64,000 nucleotides of DNA from an uncultured bacterium (lineage in GTDB: Bacteria > Vulcanimicrobiota > CADAWZ01), in assembly GCA_902790465.1 (NCBI GenBank), contig CADASF010000009.1, positions 1 to 64,000 of the forward strand, given 5' to 3'. Position 1 is the stretch's first letter, and the number at the start of each line of letters is the position of its first letter. The notes beneath the pieces were generated by a model. The model was not told the origin of the DNA. It made no database searches and worked only from the letters and a program-made list of their open reading frames with translations. Both the position numbers and the translations under genes were made by a program. Shown piece after piece: positions 25,916 through 34,130 of the stretch.

Positions 25916-27463
25916 ATGAGCGATAGTGCTGTTGAATTTTTACTTATTGATGAAAAAGATTCTCCAATATTGATTGAAGAAGAATGTAAAAATTTTAAAC
26001 CTGTTTTATATGATTTTATTGATTCCTATTCTGTAAGTATTGACAAACCTGTTGATGTATGGCTTGGCAATAAAATGCATGAATATCTTCCAGAGAGAAA
26101 ATCTGAAGAAGTTTTGTCAATGGCAAGAGAGATTGTTGAAACAATAAAAATTAATGAAGCTAAAAAACAATCTCTTTCTGAAGCTATTTCACATGGAAGA
26201 AGTAAAGAAGGTTGGTTTGCTTCTGAGATAAAAAAAGCTACTTCTGGAATGTCAACTCAAGAGGCTTCAAAATATTTATCTAATCTAGATAATGCCCTTC
26301 AGAAAGCCAATGAATCTCTATATAAAACAATAGTTACGCAATCAGGAAATATTAATCAAAATCCTAGGTTAGATGGATTTATTGCAGAACAATATCATGC
26401 ACAGACATTTAATTTAAATGCAGAAGCTACTGGTAGTGAATATCGTGCAAGAGTATTAGAACCTACAGATGGATATGCAAAAAATTCTGTAGATATAGTA
26501 GTTGAAGATGCTAATGGTAAGATAGTAAAACGATATCAAGTAAAATATTGTAAAGATGCTAAAGCTACAGAACAGGCTTTTGAAAAAGGTGATTATAGAG
26601 GTCAACAAAAACTTATTCCAAAAGACCAAGATGGACAGCTTTCCAAAAAGGCAACTTCTGTAATAGAAGCACCAGATGGAACAAAGAGTAATCCTTTGAC
26701 CAAAGCGAGGGCTGAAGAAATGAAAAATGAGGCTCAAAGTGGTCAATGGAATGAGCTTAATTGGAATGAATACAATGTAAAAGATCTTGCTATAGGTATT
26801 GGTAAACAAGCAGGACATGCTGCTATTCAAGGTGCTTGTATTGGTGTTGGTTTTGATGTTGCTCAAAAATTATTTTCAGGTGAAAAAGTAAAAGCAGAAG
26901 AAGTTATTGAAAAAGCTGTTGTCAGTGGTGCAGATTTTGGAATAAAAGCAGCCGCTGCTGGAGCTTTGAAAGTTGGAGTAGAAAAGGAAATAATAAAAGT
27001 TATTCCCAAAGGAACTCCAGCAAGTACGATTGCTAATATAGCCTTTGTTGCTATCGAAAATGTAAAAGTTGTCGGTCAAATGGTTACTGGCAAATTGTCA
27101 TTTAAAGAAGGAGTAGAAAAAATTGAACAAACTACTGTTTCTACTGTTGCTGGATTGGCAGCAATGACAGGAGGAGCTAAAATTGGAGCTGCTGTAGGAA
27201 GTGTTTTTGGTCCAGTTGGTTCAGCTGTAGGAGGGTTTGTTGGGGGAACTATAGGATATATGGCTGGCTCGAAAGTTGGAGAAGTTGTTGTCAAAGGTGT
27301 ACAAAAAATCAGAACGAAGGCTGTCGAGGTTATTAAGACAGTTGCTCCAAAAGTAACTAAATTTGTAAGTAATGTAGTTGATACTGTAAAAACAGGTGTT
27401 AAGAATTTTTGTGATGGAATAAAAAGTATAGGAAATAAAATAAAAAATTTCTTTAGATTTTAA
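25916..27463 (+). CDS. Predicted effector: restriction-endonuclease-like domain fused to a glycine-rich membrane domain
   Basis: The 515-residue protein has three parts. Residues 1-140 are helical. At about 140-220, DGFIAEQYHAQTFNLNA, then SVDIVVEDANGKIVKRYQVKY, gives a (E)...D...QVK pattern like PD-(D/E)xK nucleases. Residues about 290-480 are rich in Gly and Ala with GG/AxxxG spacing (GGAKIGAAVGSVFGPVGSA, GGFVGGTIGYMAGSKVG), a glycine-zipper pattern typical of membrane-inserting or pore-forming segments. The C-terminus is basic and amphipathic (VKNFCDGIKSIGNKIKNFFR). It is the last gene of the TerY-P cluster, where an effector would fit. Both enzymatic and membrane roles are inference. Confidence 0.7.
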   Translation: MSDSAVEFLLIDEKDSPILIEEECKNFKPVLYDFIDSYSVSIDKPVDVWLGNKMHEYLPERKSEEVLSMAREIVETIKINEAKKQSLSEAISHGRSKEGWFASEIKKATSGMSTQEASKYLSNLDNALQKANESLYKTIVTQSGNINQNPRLDGFIAEQYHAQTFNLNAEATGSEYRARVLEPTDGYAKNSVDIVVEDANGKIVKRYQVKYCKDAKATEQAFEKGDYRGQQKLIPKDQDGQLSKKATSVIEAPDGTKSNPLTKARAEEMKNEAQSGQWNELNWNEYNVKDLAIGIGKQAGHAAIQGACIGVGFDVAQKLFSGEKVKAEEVIEKAVVSGADFGIKAAAAGALKVGVEKEIIKVIPKGTPASTIANIAFVAIENVKVVGQMVTGKLSFKEGVEKIEQTTVSTVAGLAAMTGGAKIGAAVGSVFGPVGSAVGGFVGGTIGYMAGSKVGEVVVKGVQKIRTKAVEVIKTVAPKVTKFVSNVVDTVKTGVKNFCDGIKSIGNKIKNFFRF

Positions 27464-27606
27464 AAAATAAAGATTTGTATATATCAAATACTAAATTTTA
27501 GGTAAATATTTTATGAAAAAAATATTTTTAAATTTAACAAGATAAAAAGGAAGAATATATGTTAAATTAGAAAAATGAAGATATATGAAAGATTAGATCA
27601 TTATAG

Positions 27607-27612
27607 TATAAT
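27607..27612 (+). promoter_or_regulatory. Likely -10 box for the receiver/kinase operon
   Basis: A perfect TATAAT lies 33 bp before the presumed GTG start, in a 180-bp gap that follows the TerY-P cluster. The -35 region (about 27586-27591, TGAAAG) is a weak match. This suggests that the downstream pair has its own promoter. Confidence 0.45.
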
Positions 27613-27644
27613 GAGTAAATAAACTCTTTATGGAGGAAAAAGAA

Positions 27645-29246
27645 GTGAATCATTGCGATATTCTTTGGGTCGATGACTTTGATACAAGTGATAATATTGC
27701 AGATAGTGAATTAGTTACAAATGATACTTCTGATACTGCAACTTTTAAGAATGAATTGAATGATTATTACCCAATGTCTTATCATTTTCGTGTCAATATT
27801 TACAAGTATTTTTTGAAATTGTTATTACATCTTGAAGATGATTTTTCTCAATATAATTGTGTTGTATTGGATATAAATTTAGGAAAAGGAATTTGGAGAT
27901 CTCGAAAGCCATCTGTTTTACCATATCGTTATAAAAAGCCTTTAAATGCAACTGAGGAATTGCTTAAAATTAAGAAAATTTTAGAACAAAATAATGTTCA
28001 GTTAAGAGAAAAAGATTGTTATAGAGATTCTGAAGGTAAGCTTGTAATAAGTAGTAGTAGTTTTTTTGAAAATGCAGGTTACTATTTATATTTATATCTT
28101 TTGCAAAAAGGTATGCCTGCAGAACGAATTTGTATGTTAACTGGCAATGCTGGTCCTAAAAATACTTCTTCAGAATGGGATGATTTATTTAAACAAGCAG
28201 GATTAATACCTCCTAAAACTTTTGATAGAAAAGATGAAAAGGGGAATAATAGCAAATTTGCTAAATGGTTAGATGAGCGATTCTCAAATGAATATCGTTT
28301 TCGTTCTTGTGTTATTGCAATGTCAGGCTGTTTGTTGGATATGATAGCCAAGAATGGTATTAAATTGAGACAATTTTGGAATGAAGTATGGGAAGATGAT
28401 GAAGATGGTATTGAATCTGTTAGGCATATTTTAGAAAATGTAAGAAAATTTCCTTTGCGTTTTTCTAAAGGAATAGAAAATGAGTGTTTTAATATAATTT
28501 GGCAACTCGTACTTCCTTGGGAAGGAATAAAAACTTCTGTAAATTATCTATATGAAACAAACAAAGATGATAGATATTATATATTTTTTAAGGCAATAAG
28601 AAATTACTTAGCACATCGTAGCATAACTAAAGTTGGAATTCAGGTATCTGCTTTTTTGTTTGGTTTATCTCTTCATGGATTATTTGATTTTACTTCTGTT
28701 GATAGTAAAGTAAAACGAAATTATGAAGAATATAAACTCTGGGAAAAAGAATTACTGAAATTGATGCATAATATTGATGAAGAAAATCAACATCAAGAAG
28801 AAATAAAATTTTCAGAATTATCTCTTCAATCTTTTAATTGTTTTTGTGAATCTTATAAATTAACAAATAAAGATAAGATTAATTTTGATTATAAATCAAA
28901 TAACGAGATTAAAGTTTATAAATCTATTATAGAAATTATAAAAAAGATAGATTTAAAATTTTTTAAAGATGTTGATTTGCCTAGATTATTTTTACAATGT
29001 TTATATGAAGTTGATGGTACACGTAAACCTGACGACGAATTGAAATTGGATAATTCTTTTAAAAATAGAACAATAATAATCTATAAATCTCAAGATCGAT
29101 TTTCCTTTTATAAATGTAACTCAGACAATTTAGATAGGATTGAAGACAAGTATTTAGATGGTGTTAAAAATACTCTAAAGAAAAAGATTTATGATGATTT
29201 GCTGGATATTGAGAATAGGAAAAAAGAACTAAAAAATAAAAAATGA
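27645..29246 (+). CDS. Response-regulator-receiver-like protein with C-terminal helical domain
   Basis: The protein opens CDILWVDDFD (paired acidic residues as in receivers), has a candidate phospho-acceptor Asp in NCVVLDINLGKG (about residue 74) and MLTGNAG (about 164) in the place of the receiver Ser/Thr; a Lys (PKTFDRKDE) follows. The receiver core is stretched by a long insert between the Asp and the Thr. The second half is helical, with an RNYLAHR motif (about 325), as in HEPN-like or C-terminal helical domains. It overlaps the histidine-kinase-like gene by at most 4 bases. I place the start at GTG 27645 behind ggagg; ATG 27630 is upstream of that site. Confidence 0.65.
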   Translation: MNHCDILWVDDFDTSDNIADSELVTNDTSDTATFKNELNDYYPMSYHFRVNIYKYFLKLLLHLEDDFSQYNCVVLDINLGKGIWRSRKPSVLPYRYKKPLNATEELLKIKKILEQNNVQLREKDCYRDSEGKLVISSSSFFENAGYYLYLYLLQKGMPAERICMLTGNAGPKNTSSEWDDLFKQAGLIPPKTFDRKDEKGNNSKFAKWLDERFSNEYRFRSCVIAMSGCLLDMIAKNGIKLRQFWNEVWEDDEDGIESVRHILENVRKFPLRFSKGIENECFNIIWQLVLPWEGIKTSVNYLYETNKDDRYYIFFKAIRNYLAHRSITKVGIQVSAFLFGLSLHGLFDFTSVDSKVKRNYEEYKLWEKELLKLMHNIDEENQHQEEIKFSELSLQSFNCFCESYKLTNKDKINFDYKSNNEIKVYKSIIEIIKKIDLKFFKDVDLPRLFLQCLYEVDGTRKPDDELKLDNSFKNRTIIIYKSQDRFSFYKCNSDNLDRIEDKYLDGVKNTLKKKIYDDLLDIENRKKELKNKK

Positions 29247-29263
29247 TTTCACTAGAGGTTTTT

Positions 29264-31171
29264 ATGAATAATAAACTTTGTGAAGCAGTAGATGAGATTG
29301 AATGTATTATCATAAATACATTTAATGAATATAATCTGAATTATGAAAATTTTTCTATCGATTCTTATTATAAAGAAAATGATAGATTAAATCGTCCTGC
29401 AATTTCTAAAGAACAGTGTTTAGAAGACAGAAAAGGGATGATTGATGTTTTGGCTCGTTATTATAATAAATGGAAAAATGAAAAAGATAATTTTATTACT
29501 CTTTTTGCCATTTATTGTAATATTTATATTCGTTATAATCTTCATCAAGTATTGTCTGAAAAAGATTTTGGTCTTTCCGTACTTTTTGAAGAGATTGATG
29601 ATTATAAAATGAGGGAATATTTGGATTTAATTCAAAATGGAATTTATAATCAAGATATTTCTTATTTTAAAAAAGCACATGAAAAAAATGATAAATATTC
29701 TGTTGCTAATATTTATCTTTTTGAATACTATTTAAGAGATTATTCTGTTTCTGAATATAAAAAAGAAAGTGATTCTAAAAAACAAAGAGAGATTAAAGAT
29801 TTTTTTACTCCTCTATTTGGTGATGCAAAAAAATATTCTATTTTAGATGATAATGAAGACATTATATATAAAATTTTAGAATATTTTGATAATATCAGTG
29901 ATGATTTACAGAGTTATATCCTTGGAAATGATAATATTTTTAAAAGTTGTTTTTGTTTTGATAAAGAACCTCTACCATATTTAAAGGTTTTTAATAATGA
30001 GATTGAATTTCAAGATTTTATTTTGAAAAATTCTGTTAAATATTTTGATAAATTTAAATATTTATCAGAACAGGAATCATTTGAAAGTAAAAGTAAAAAA
30101 TATGAGGATTTAAATTCTTATATATCTGAAGTTGTAAAAAAAATTGAGGAATTTGATTACAATGATGAAAATTTAAAAGAGAAATATCTTAATAGTGATA
30201 TACTTGAAGATAGATTATTGTATTTAGGGATTCCTTGTATTATTTTTAAATCAAAATATTATGTTTCACTTCTTTTGAAACAAAGTAAACTTTATAAGAA
30301 AATATCTGATACTGAAAAAGAAAAAAATAGTATTATAAAAGATTTTTCACATAAATATAAAAATATGAAAGCAACAACTTTGCATGATATAGGAAATACA
30401 TTGCTGAAATCTGAGAATAAGAATTATAGAGAATATGGTCAAAAGGTTTTAGTTGAATATGTACTTAAAGAATCCTTGACTAAAGATGTCTATATGATGC
30501 AGCTGATGTTTGAACAGGATAAAGTAAAATTATGTGAAAAATTGAAAGATAGCTTATTGTATTATACTGATTCTTCCAAAAAAAATATTAGAGATGTTAT
30601 AAATACAGCATTAGTCTTTTGTTTTATAAATGTATTTTATAACAAGGATTCAAAATTTGTATACATGAGAGAAAATGTGGAATTATTGAAAGATAATATA
30701 GATGATGTTATAAAAGACTTTCAGGAAAATGTTATATTTAAAGGAAAAGATTGTATAAATTGGTTATTAGATAATGGTATTTCATGTAATTTGATTTTAT
30801 CTGAATCTGATGATTGGAATCGTGTTTCATTGAAATCAGAAGATTATGCTTTTATATATTTAAAAGATATATTTCAAGAACTCTTTTTAAATTTTCTTAA
30901 TTATGGAAATTTAGAAAAGCCAATGATATTAAAACTTTATTCTAAAGAAGATCAATTTGTAATATATACTGAAAATTATCTATTTGATGAAGATGAAAAT
31001 ATTCAGATAGGATTGCGTTCTTCTTCTACAGGTTTAAAATCATTTGCTAATATTTTGCCTATGTTATATGAAGAAGATATTCCGATAGAAAAATATTTTA
31101 GACCATCTAAAAGACAAGATATTTTTAGCTTGGAAATAGAAATGCCAATAAAAAGATTTATTTTAGATTGA
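29264..31171 (+). CDS. Histidine-kinase-like protein (GHKL ATPase C-terminus)
   Basis: The 635-residue protein has a helical N-terminal half without recognised sensor domain or membrane segment. Around residue 360 the segment IIKDFSHKYKNMKATTLHDI looks like a dimerisation helix with a phospho-acceptor His. An N-box-like DIFQELFLNFLNYG (about 540), a strand KLYSKEDQFVIYTEN and SSSTGLKSFANILPML as a G2-like box (about 588) follow. Together with the preceding receiver-like protein it forms an unusual soluble two-component pair. ATG 29264 follows agagg; ATG 29243 overlapping the previous stop is possible. Confidence 0.65.
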   Translation: MNNKLCEAVDEIECIIINTFNEYNLNYENFSIDSYYKENDRLNRPAISKEQCLEDRKGMIDVLARYYNKWKNEKDNFITLFAIYCNIYIRYNLHQVLSEKDFGLSVLFEEIDDYKMREYLDLIQNGIYNQDISYFKKAHEKNDKYSVANIYLFEYYLRDYSVSEYKKESDSKKQREIKDFFTPLFGDAKKYSILDDNEDIIYKILEYFDNISDDLQSYILGNDNIFKSCFCFDKEPLPYLKVFNNEIEFQDFILKNSVKYFDKFKYLSEQESFESKSKKYEDLNSYISEVVKKIEEFDYNDENLKEKYLNSDILEDRLLYLGIPCIIFKSKYYVSLLLKQSKLYKKISDTEKEKNSIIKDFSHKYKNMKATTLHDIGNTLLKSENKNYREYGQKVLVEYVLKESLTKDVYMMQLMFEQDKVKLCEKLKDSLLYYTDSSKKNIRDVINTALVFCFINVFYNKDSKFVYMRENVELLKDNIDDVIKDFQENVIFKGKDCINWLLDNGISCNLILSESDDWNRVSLKSEDYAFIYLKDIFQELFLNFLNYGNLEKPMILKLYSKEDQFVIYTENYLFDEDENIQIGLRSSSTGLKSFANILPMLYEEDIPIEKYFRPSKRQDIFSLEIEMPIKRFILD

Positions 31172-31200
31172 TATTTCCATTAAGGCAGGTGTTTTTTATC

Positions 31201-31815
31201 ATGTATATATTGGATTTGTTGAAAAAATGTAGTGCTATTGATAAAGAAAATGTTTTAGAGTGGATTTTTGGGGATTTAGATATTGAAGATAAAATTGATA
31301 GTTTAAAAAAAGAAGTAGAAGATGATAAAAATATCAATAAATGTTTTGGTTTGGGCTTGTTATATTTTTATGGAATAGGTCTTGATAAAGATTATAAAGA
31401 ATCTTTGGAATATTTTAATAAAGTATACTCTAATTTAAAAGATAGCACGATTCAATATTTAATTGGATTATTGTATCTTGAAGGTGGATATGGAATAGAA
31501 CAAGATATAACAAAAGCAATAACATTTTTTTCAGAATCATCTGATAATGGTAATGTAGAGGCACTATATAAGTTAGGTTGTATTTATAAAGATGGTATAG
31601 GTGTTGATAAAAATTACGAAGAAGCAACTAAATATTTTGAAAAAGCTACAGCTAAGGGGCATTTAAAATCACATTATGAGCTTGGGCTTTTATATTATTT
31701 TGGTTTAGGAGTTCCTTTAAATAAAGAGAAAGCAAAACTTTTATTTTATGATTCTAATGAACAAGGTGATATATCTTCTAAGATAATTTTAAAATGCTTG
31801 TTTAATAATAAGTAG
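31201..31815 (+). CDS. Sel1-repeat protein 1
   Basis: The 204-residue protein has four to five Sel1-type TPR-like repeats from about residue 45 on, for example CFGLGLLYFYGIGLDKDYKE and YKLGCIYKDGIGVDKNYEEA, spaced about 36 residues. Sel1 repeats form helical solenoids for protein contacts. It follows the histidine-kinase-like gene by 29 bp and may be in the same operon. ATG 31201 is used; the frame extends upstream without a good start. No signal peptide. Confidence 0.85.
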   Translation: MYILDLLKKCSAIDKENVLEWIFGDLDIEDKIDSLKKEVEDDKNINKCFGLGLLYFYGIGLDKDYKESLEYFNKVYSNLKDSTIQYLIGLLYLEGGYGIEQDITKAITFFSESSDNGNVEALYKLGCIYKDGIGVDKNYEEATKYFEKATAKGHLKSHYELGLLYYFGLGVPLNKEKAKLLFYDSNEQGDISSKIILKCLFNNK

Positions 31816-31827
31816 GTGAATTTACAT

Positions 31828-31885
31828 AAAGGCTTTTTGATAATTAATTTTAGTTATCGAAAGGTCTTATTTTATTTTTTGTAAA
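31828..31885 (+). terminator. Terminator, first copy of a repeated intergenic unit
   Basis: The segment aaggctttttgataatt pairs with agttatcgaaaggtctt (with G-U pairs) and is followed by ttattttatttttt. A diverged copy of the same intergenic sequence occurs at 32952-33010 between the next two Sel1 genes. Confidence 0.7.
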
Positions 31886-31927
31886 ATTGTATAATTAATA
31901 ATATTTCATATTTTTATAGGTGATTAC

Positions 31928-32908
31928 ATGATAGATGAATTTTTTGAAAAAAAATATTTATTTAGAGATTTTTTTGATAATTTTAATTTTCATTTAGCTA
32001 TGAATTCTCTGTTTTATGATAAATTTGAGGATTATGAACAAACTCGTTATAGTTTTGAAAAATGGTCCTCAGAAGGTGATCCAGAAGCACAATTTTATTT
32101 AGGGCGTATGTATAAAGAGGGGAATGGGGAAGTAATAGATGAAAAGAAAGCAAATATATTATTTGTAAAATCCCTTCGTACTTTTTTAAATTTGACCAAA
32201 TCGGATAAATTGGATTCAAAGTCTAATTTTTATATTGGTTTAATGTGCTTACATGGATATGGTACACATAAAGATTTGCTAAAATCATTAAATTTTTTTA
32301 GTAAATCAGCAAAAAAGGGACATGATTTTGCTCAAGTATTTCTTGGTATTATGTATTATAATGGAGATGGTGTTGAGCAGAATTATACAAAGGCTTTTGA
32401 ATTGTTTGAAGAATCTGCAAAACAAGGAAATAATTTTGCACAATTTCATCTTGGTCTTATGTATTACGCTGGTTTAGGTGTTGATCAGAATTATGAAAAG
32501 GCTTTTGAATATTGTAGTAAATCCGCTAAACAGAAGAATAGAGAAGCACAATTTGTTCTTGCTTATATGTATAAAAATGGTGAAGGGATTGATAAGAATT
32601 ATAAAAAAGCCTTTGATTATTATAAAGAATCTGCAGAACAGGGATTTTTACATTCTCAGTATAATCTTGCTTGTATGTATTATAATGGAGATGGTGTAGA
32701 GCAAGACTCTGAAAAGGCTTTTAAATGGTACAAAAAATCTGCAAAACAGGGACATGCACAGGCTCAGCATATGCTTGGTACTATGTATGAGCAAGCTATA
32801 GGAGTTGAGATGAATATTATAGAGGCTTATAGATGGTATAAAAAATCTGCAAAACAAGGAAATGAAAAAGCTAAAGAAGAGATATTTAGATTAGAAAATA
32901 GTAATTAG
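31928..32908 (+). CDS. Sel1-repeat protein 2
   Basis: The 326-residue protein consists of seven to eight Sel1 repeats after an N-terminal segment of about 40 residues (KKYLFRDFFDNFNFHLAMNS). Repeats follow the consensus AQFHLGLMYYAGLGVDQNYE with KAFEYCSKSAKQG. No signal peptide or membrane segment. It is a close paralogue of the next gene, and the intergenic DNA before each is also duplicated, so the two arose by tandem duplication. Sel1 proteins often modulate signalling partners; here the adjacent receiver/kinase pair is a candidate. Confidence 0.88.
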   Translation: MIDEFFEKKYLFRDFFDNFNFHLAMNSLFYDKFEDYEQTRYSFEKWSSEGDPEAQFYLGRMYKEGNGEVIDEKKANILFVKSLRTFLNLTKSDKLDSKSNFYIGLMCLHGYGTHKDLLKSLNFFSKSAKKGHDFAQVFLGIMYYNGDGVEQNYTKAFELFEESAKQGNNFAQFHLGLMYYAGLGVDQNYEKAFEYCSKSAKQKNREAQFVLAYMYKNGEGIDKNYKKAFDYYKESAEQGFLHSQYNLACMYYNGDGVEQDSEKAFKWYKKSAKQGHAQAQHMLGTMYEQAIGVEMNIIEAYRWYKKSAKQGNEKAKEEIFRLENSN

Positions 32909-32951
32909 TGAATACTATTGAGTGAATTACTCAACTCATAATTTGATAAAA

Positions 32952-33010
32952 ATAAGGCTTTTTGATAATTAAATTTCATGTATTTAAAGGTCTTATTTTA
33001 TTTTTTGTAA
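32952..33010 (+). terminator. Diverged second copy of the Sel1 intergenic terminator
   Basis: The string aaggctttttgataatta and the T-rich end aaaggtcttattttatttt match 31828-31885. The stem is less well paired here, so termination may be weaker. The next frame is open through it, but starting there would be inside the terminator copy. Confidence 0.5.
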
Positions 33011-33048
33011 AAATAATATTAAAAAATATTTTTGTCTGGTATATTTTT

Positions 33049-33996
33049 ATGAGTGAAATTTCATATATTGGTATAAATAGTTTGTTATTTAAATTAGCAA
33101 TATTATCTGAAGATTATGAAGTATCTTTAAATAATTTCCTAAAATTATCTTATGAAGATGAACCACAACAAGCTTCAGAAGCTCAATTTTATTTGGGTTT
33201 AATGTATAAATATATTAATGAGATAAAAGATGAAAATAAATCGAAAAGATTTTTTATCAGATCTTTTTATACTAATCTTTGTTTAGCTAAAAAAGGTATT
33301 TGTAAATCTCAATATTATATCTGTTTAATGCTTTTTGAGGGATTTGGTATTGAAAAGAACATTGAACAGGCATTTGAATGGTGTAAGAAATCAGCAGAGC
33401 AAAATTATGAGGATGCTCAATTCATGCTTGCTAATATGTATTTTGAAGGTCTTGGCATAGAAAAAGATTATATCAAAGCTATTGAATATTATAAAAAGTC
33501 AGCTGAACAAGGTAATGATTTGGCACAATATAGACTTGGTGAAATATATGAACAAGGAATAGGAGTAGAAAAAGATAATAAACAATCTTTTGAATGGTAT
33601 AAGAAATCAGCAGAACAAGATAATTTTAGAGCTCAATGTCGCCTTGGTGATATATTTTACAAAGAATATAATGATTTTGATGTTAAACAAGATATAAATA
33701 AGGCTATTGAATGGTTTAATAAATCAATTGAACAAGATTATGAAAAAGCTAAAAAAGAGCTTGGTTTGTTATATTTGAACCTTGGTGATACATATTATAG
33801 TAAATATGAAGAATTGTCTAAAGATTGTGAAGAATCTGAGGAATATTATGAAAAATTAGAAGAATATTATAAAAAATCTGAAGAATATTATAATAAATCA
33901 GCAGAACACAATAATAGAGCTAAGGTTAAGCTTAGAGATAATTTTGAAGGTTATGATATATACATAGGAAGTGATGAAGAAAAAATAAATTGGTGA
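33049..33996 (+). CDS. Sel1-repeat protein 3
   Basis: This protein of about 315 residues has six to seven Sel1 repeats (for example AQFMLANMYFEGLGIEKDYI and AQYRLGEIYEQGIGVEKDNK), then a Glu/Tyr-rich helical stretch with a short internal repeat (EYYKKSEEYYNKSAEH). It is a paralogue of the preceding protein. I start at ATG 33049 (MSEISYIGIN) because the upstream frame crosses the duplicated terminator. It is the gene immediately upstream of the Cas12a-like gene, 134 bp away on the same strand. Confidence 0.82.
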   Translation: MSEISYIGINSLLFKLAILSEDYEVSLNNFLKLSYEDEPQQASEAQFYLGLMYKYINEIKDENKSKRFFIRSFYTNLCLAKKGICKSQYYICLMLFEGFGIEKNIEQAFEWCKKSAEQNYEDAQFMLANMYFEGLGIEKDYIKAIEYYKKSAEQGNDLAQYRLGEIYEQGIGVEKDNKQSFEWYKKSAEQDNFRAQCRLGDIFYKEYNDFDVKQDINKAIEWFNKSIEQDYEKAKKELGLLYLNLGDTYYSKYEELSKDCEESEEYYEKLEEYYKKSEEYYNKSAEHNNRAKVKLRDNFEGYDIYIGSDEEKINW

Positions 33997-34130
33997 TTTT
34001 TATAAGAAATTTCGTTTTATGCATGATTTTAGTATTTTTATCAACAAATTTTTTTTTTAAAAAATAATCAATTTATATAAAATATGTTTTTTACAGATAC
34101 TAACTTTCTGTGAAAGGGGAAATAAAATAA

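Noticed and set aside
32962-33048. Upstream start for the third Sel1 protein with a hydrophobic N-terminus
   Set aside because: This part is the diverged copy of the intergenic terminator found before the second Sel1 gene, so it is more likely untranslated.
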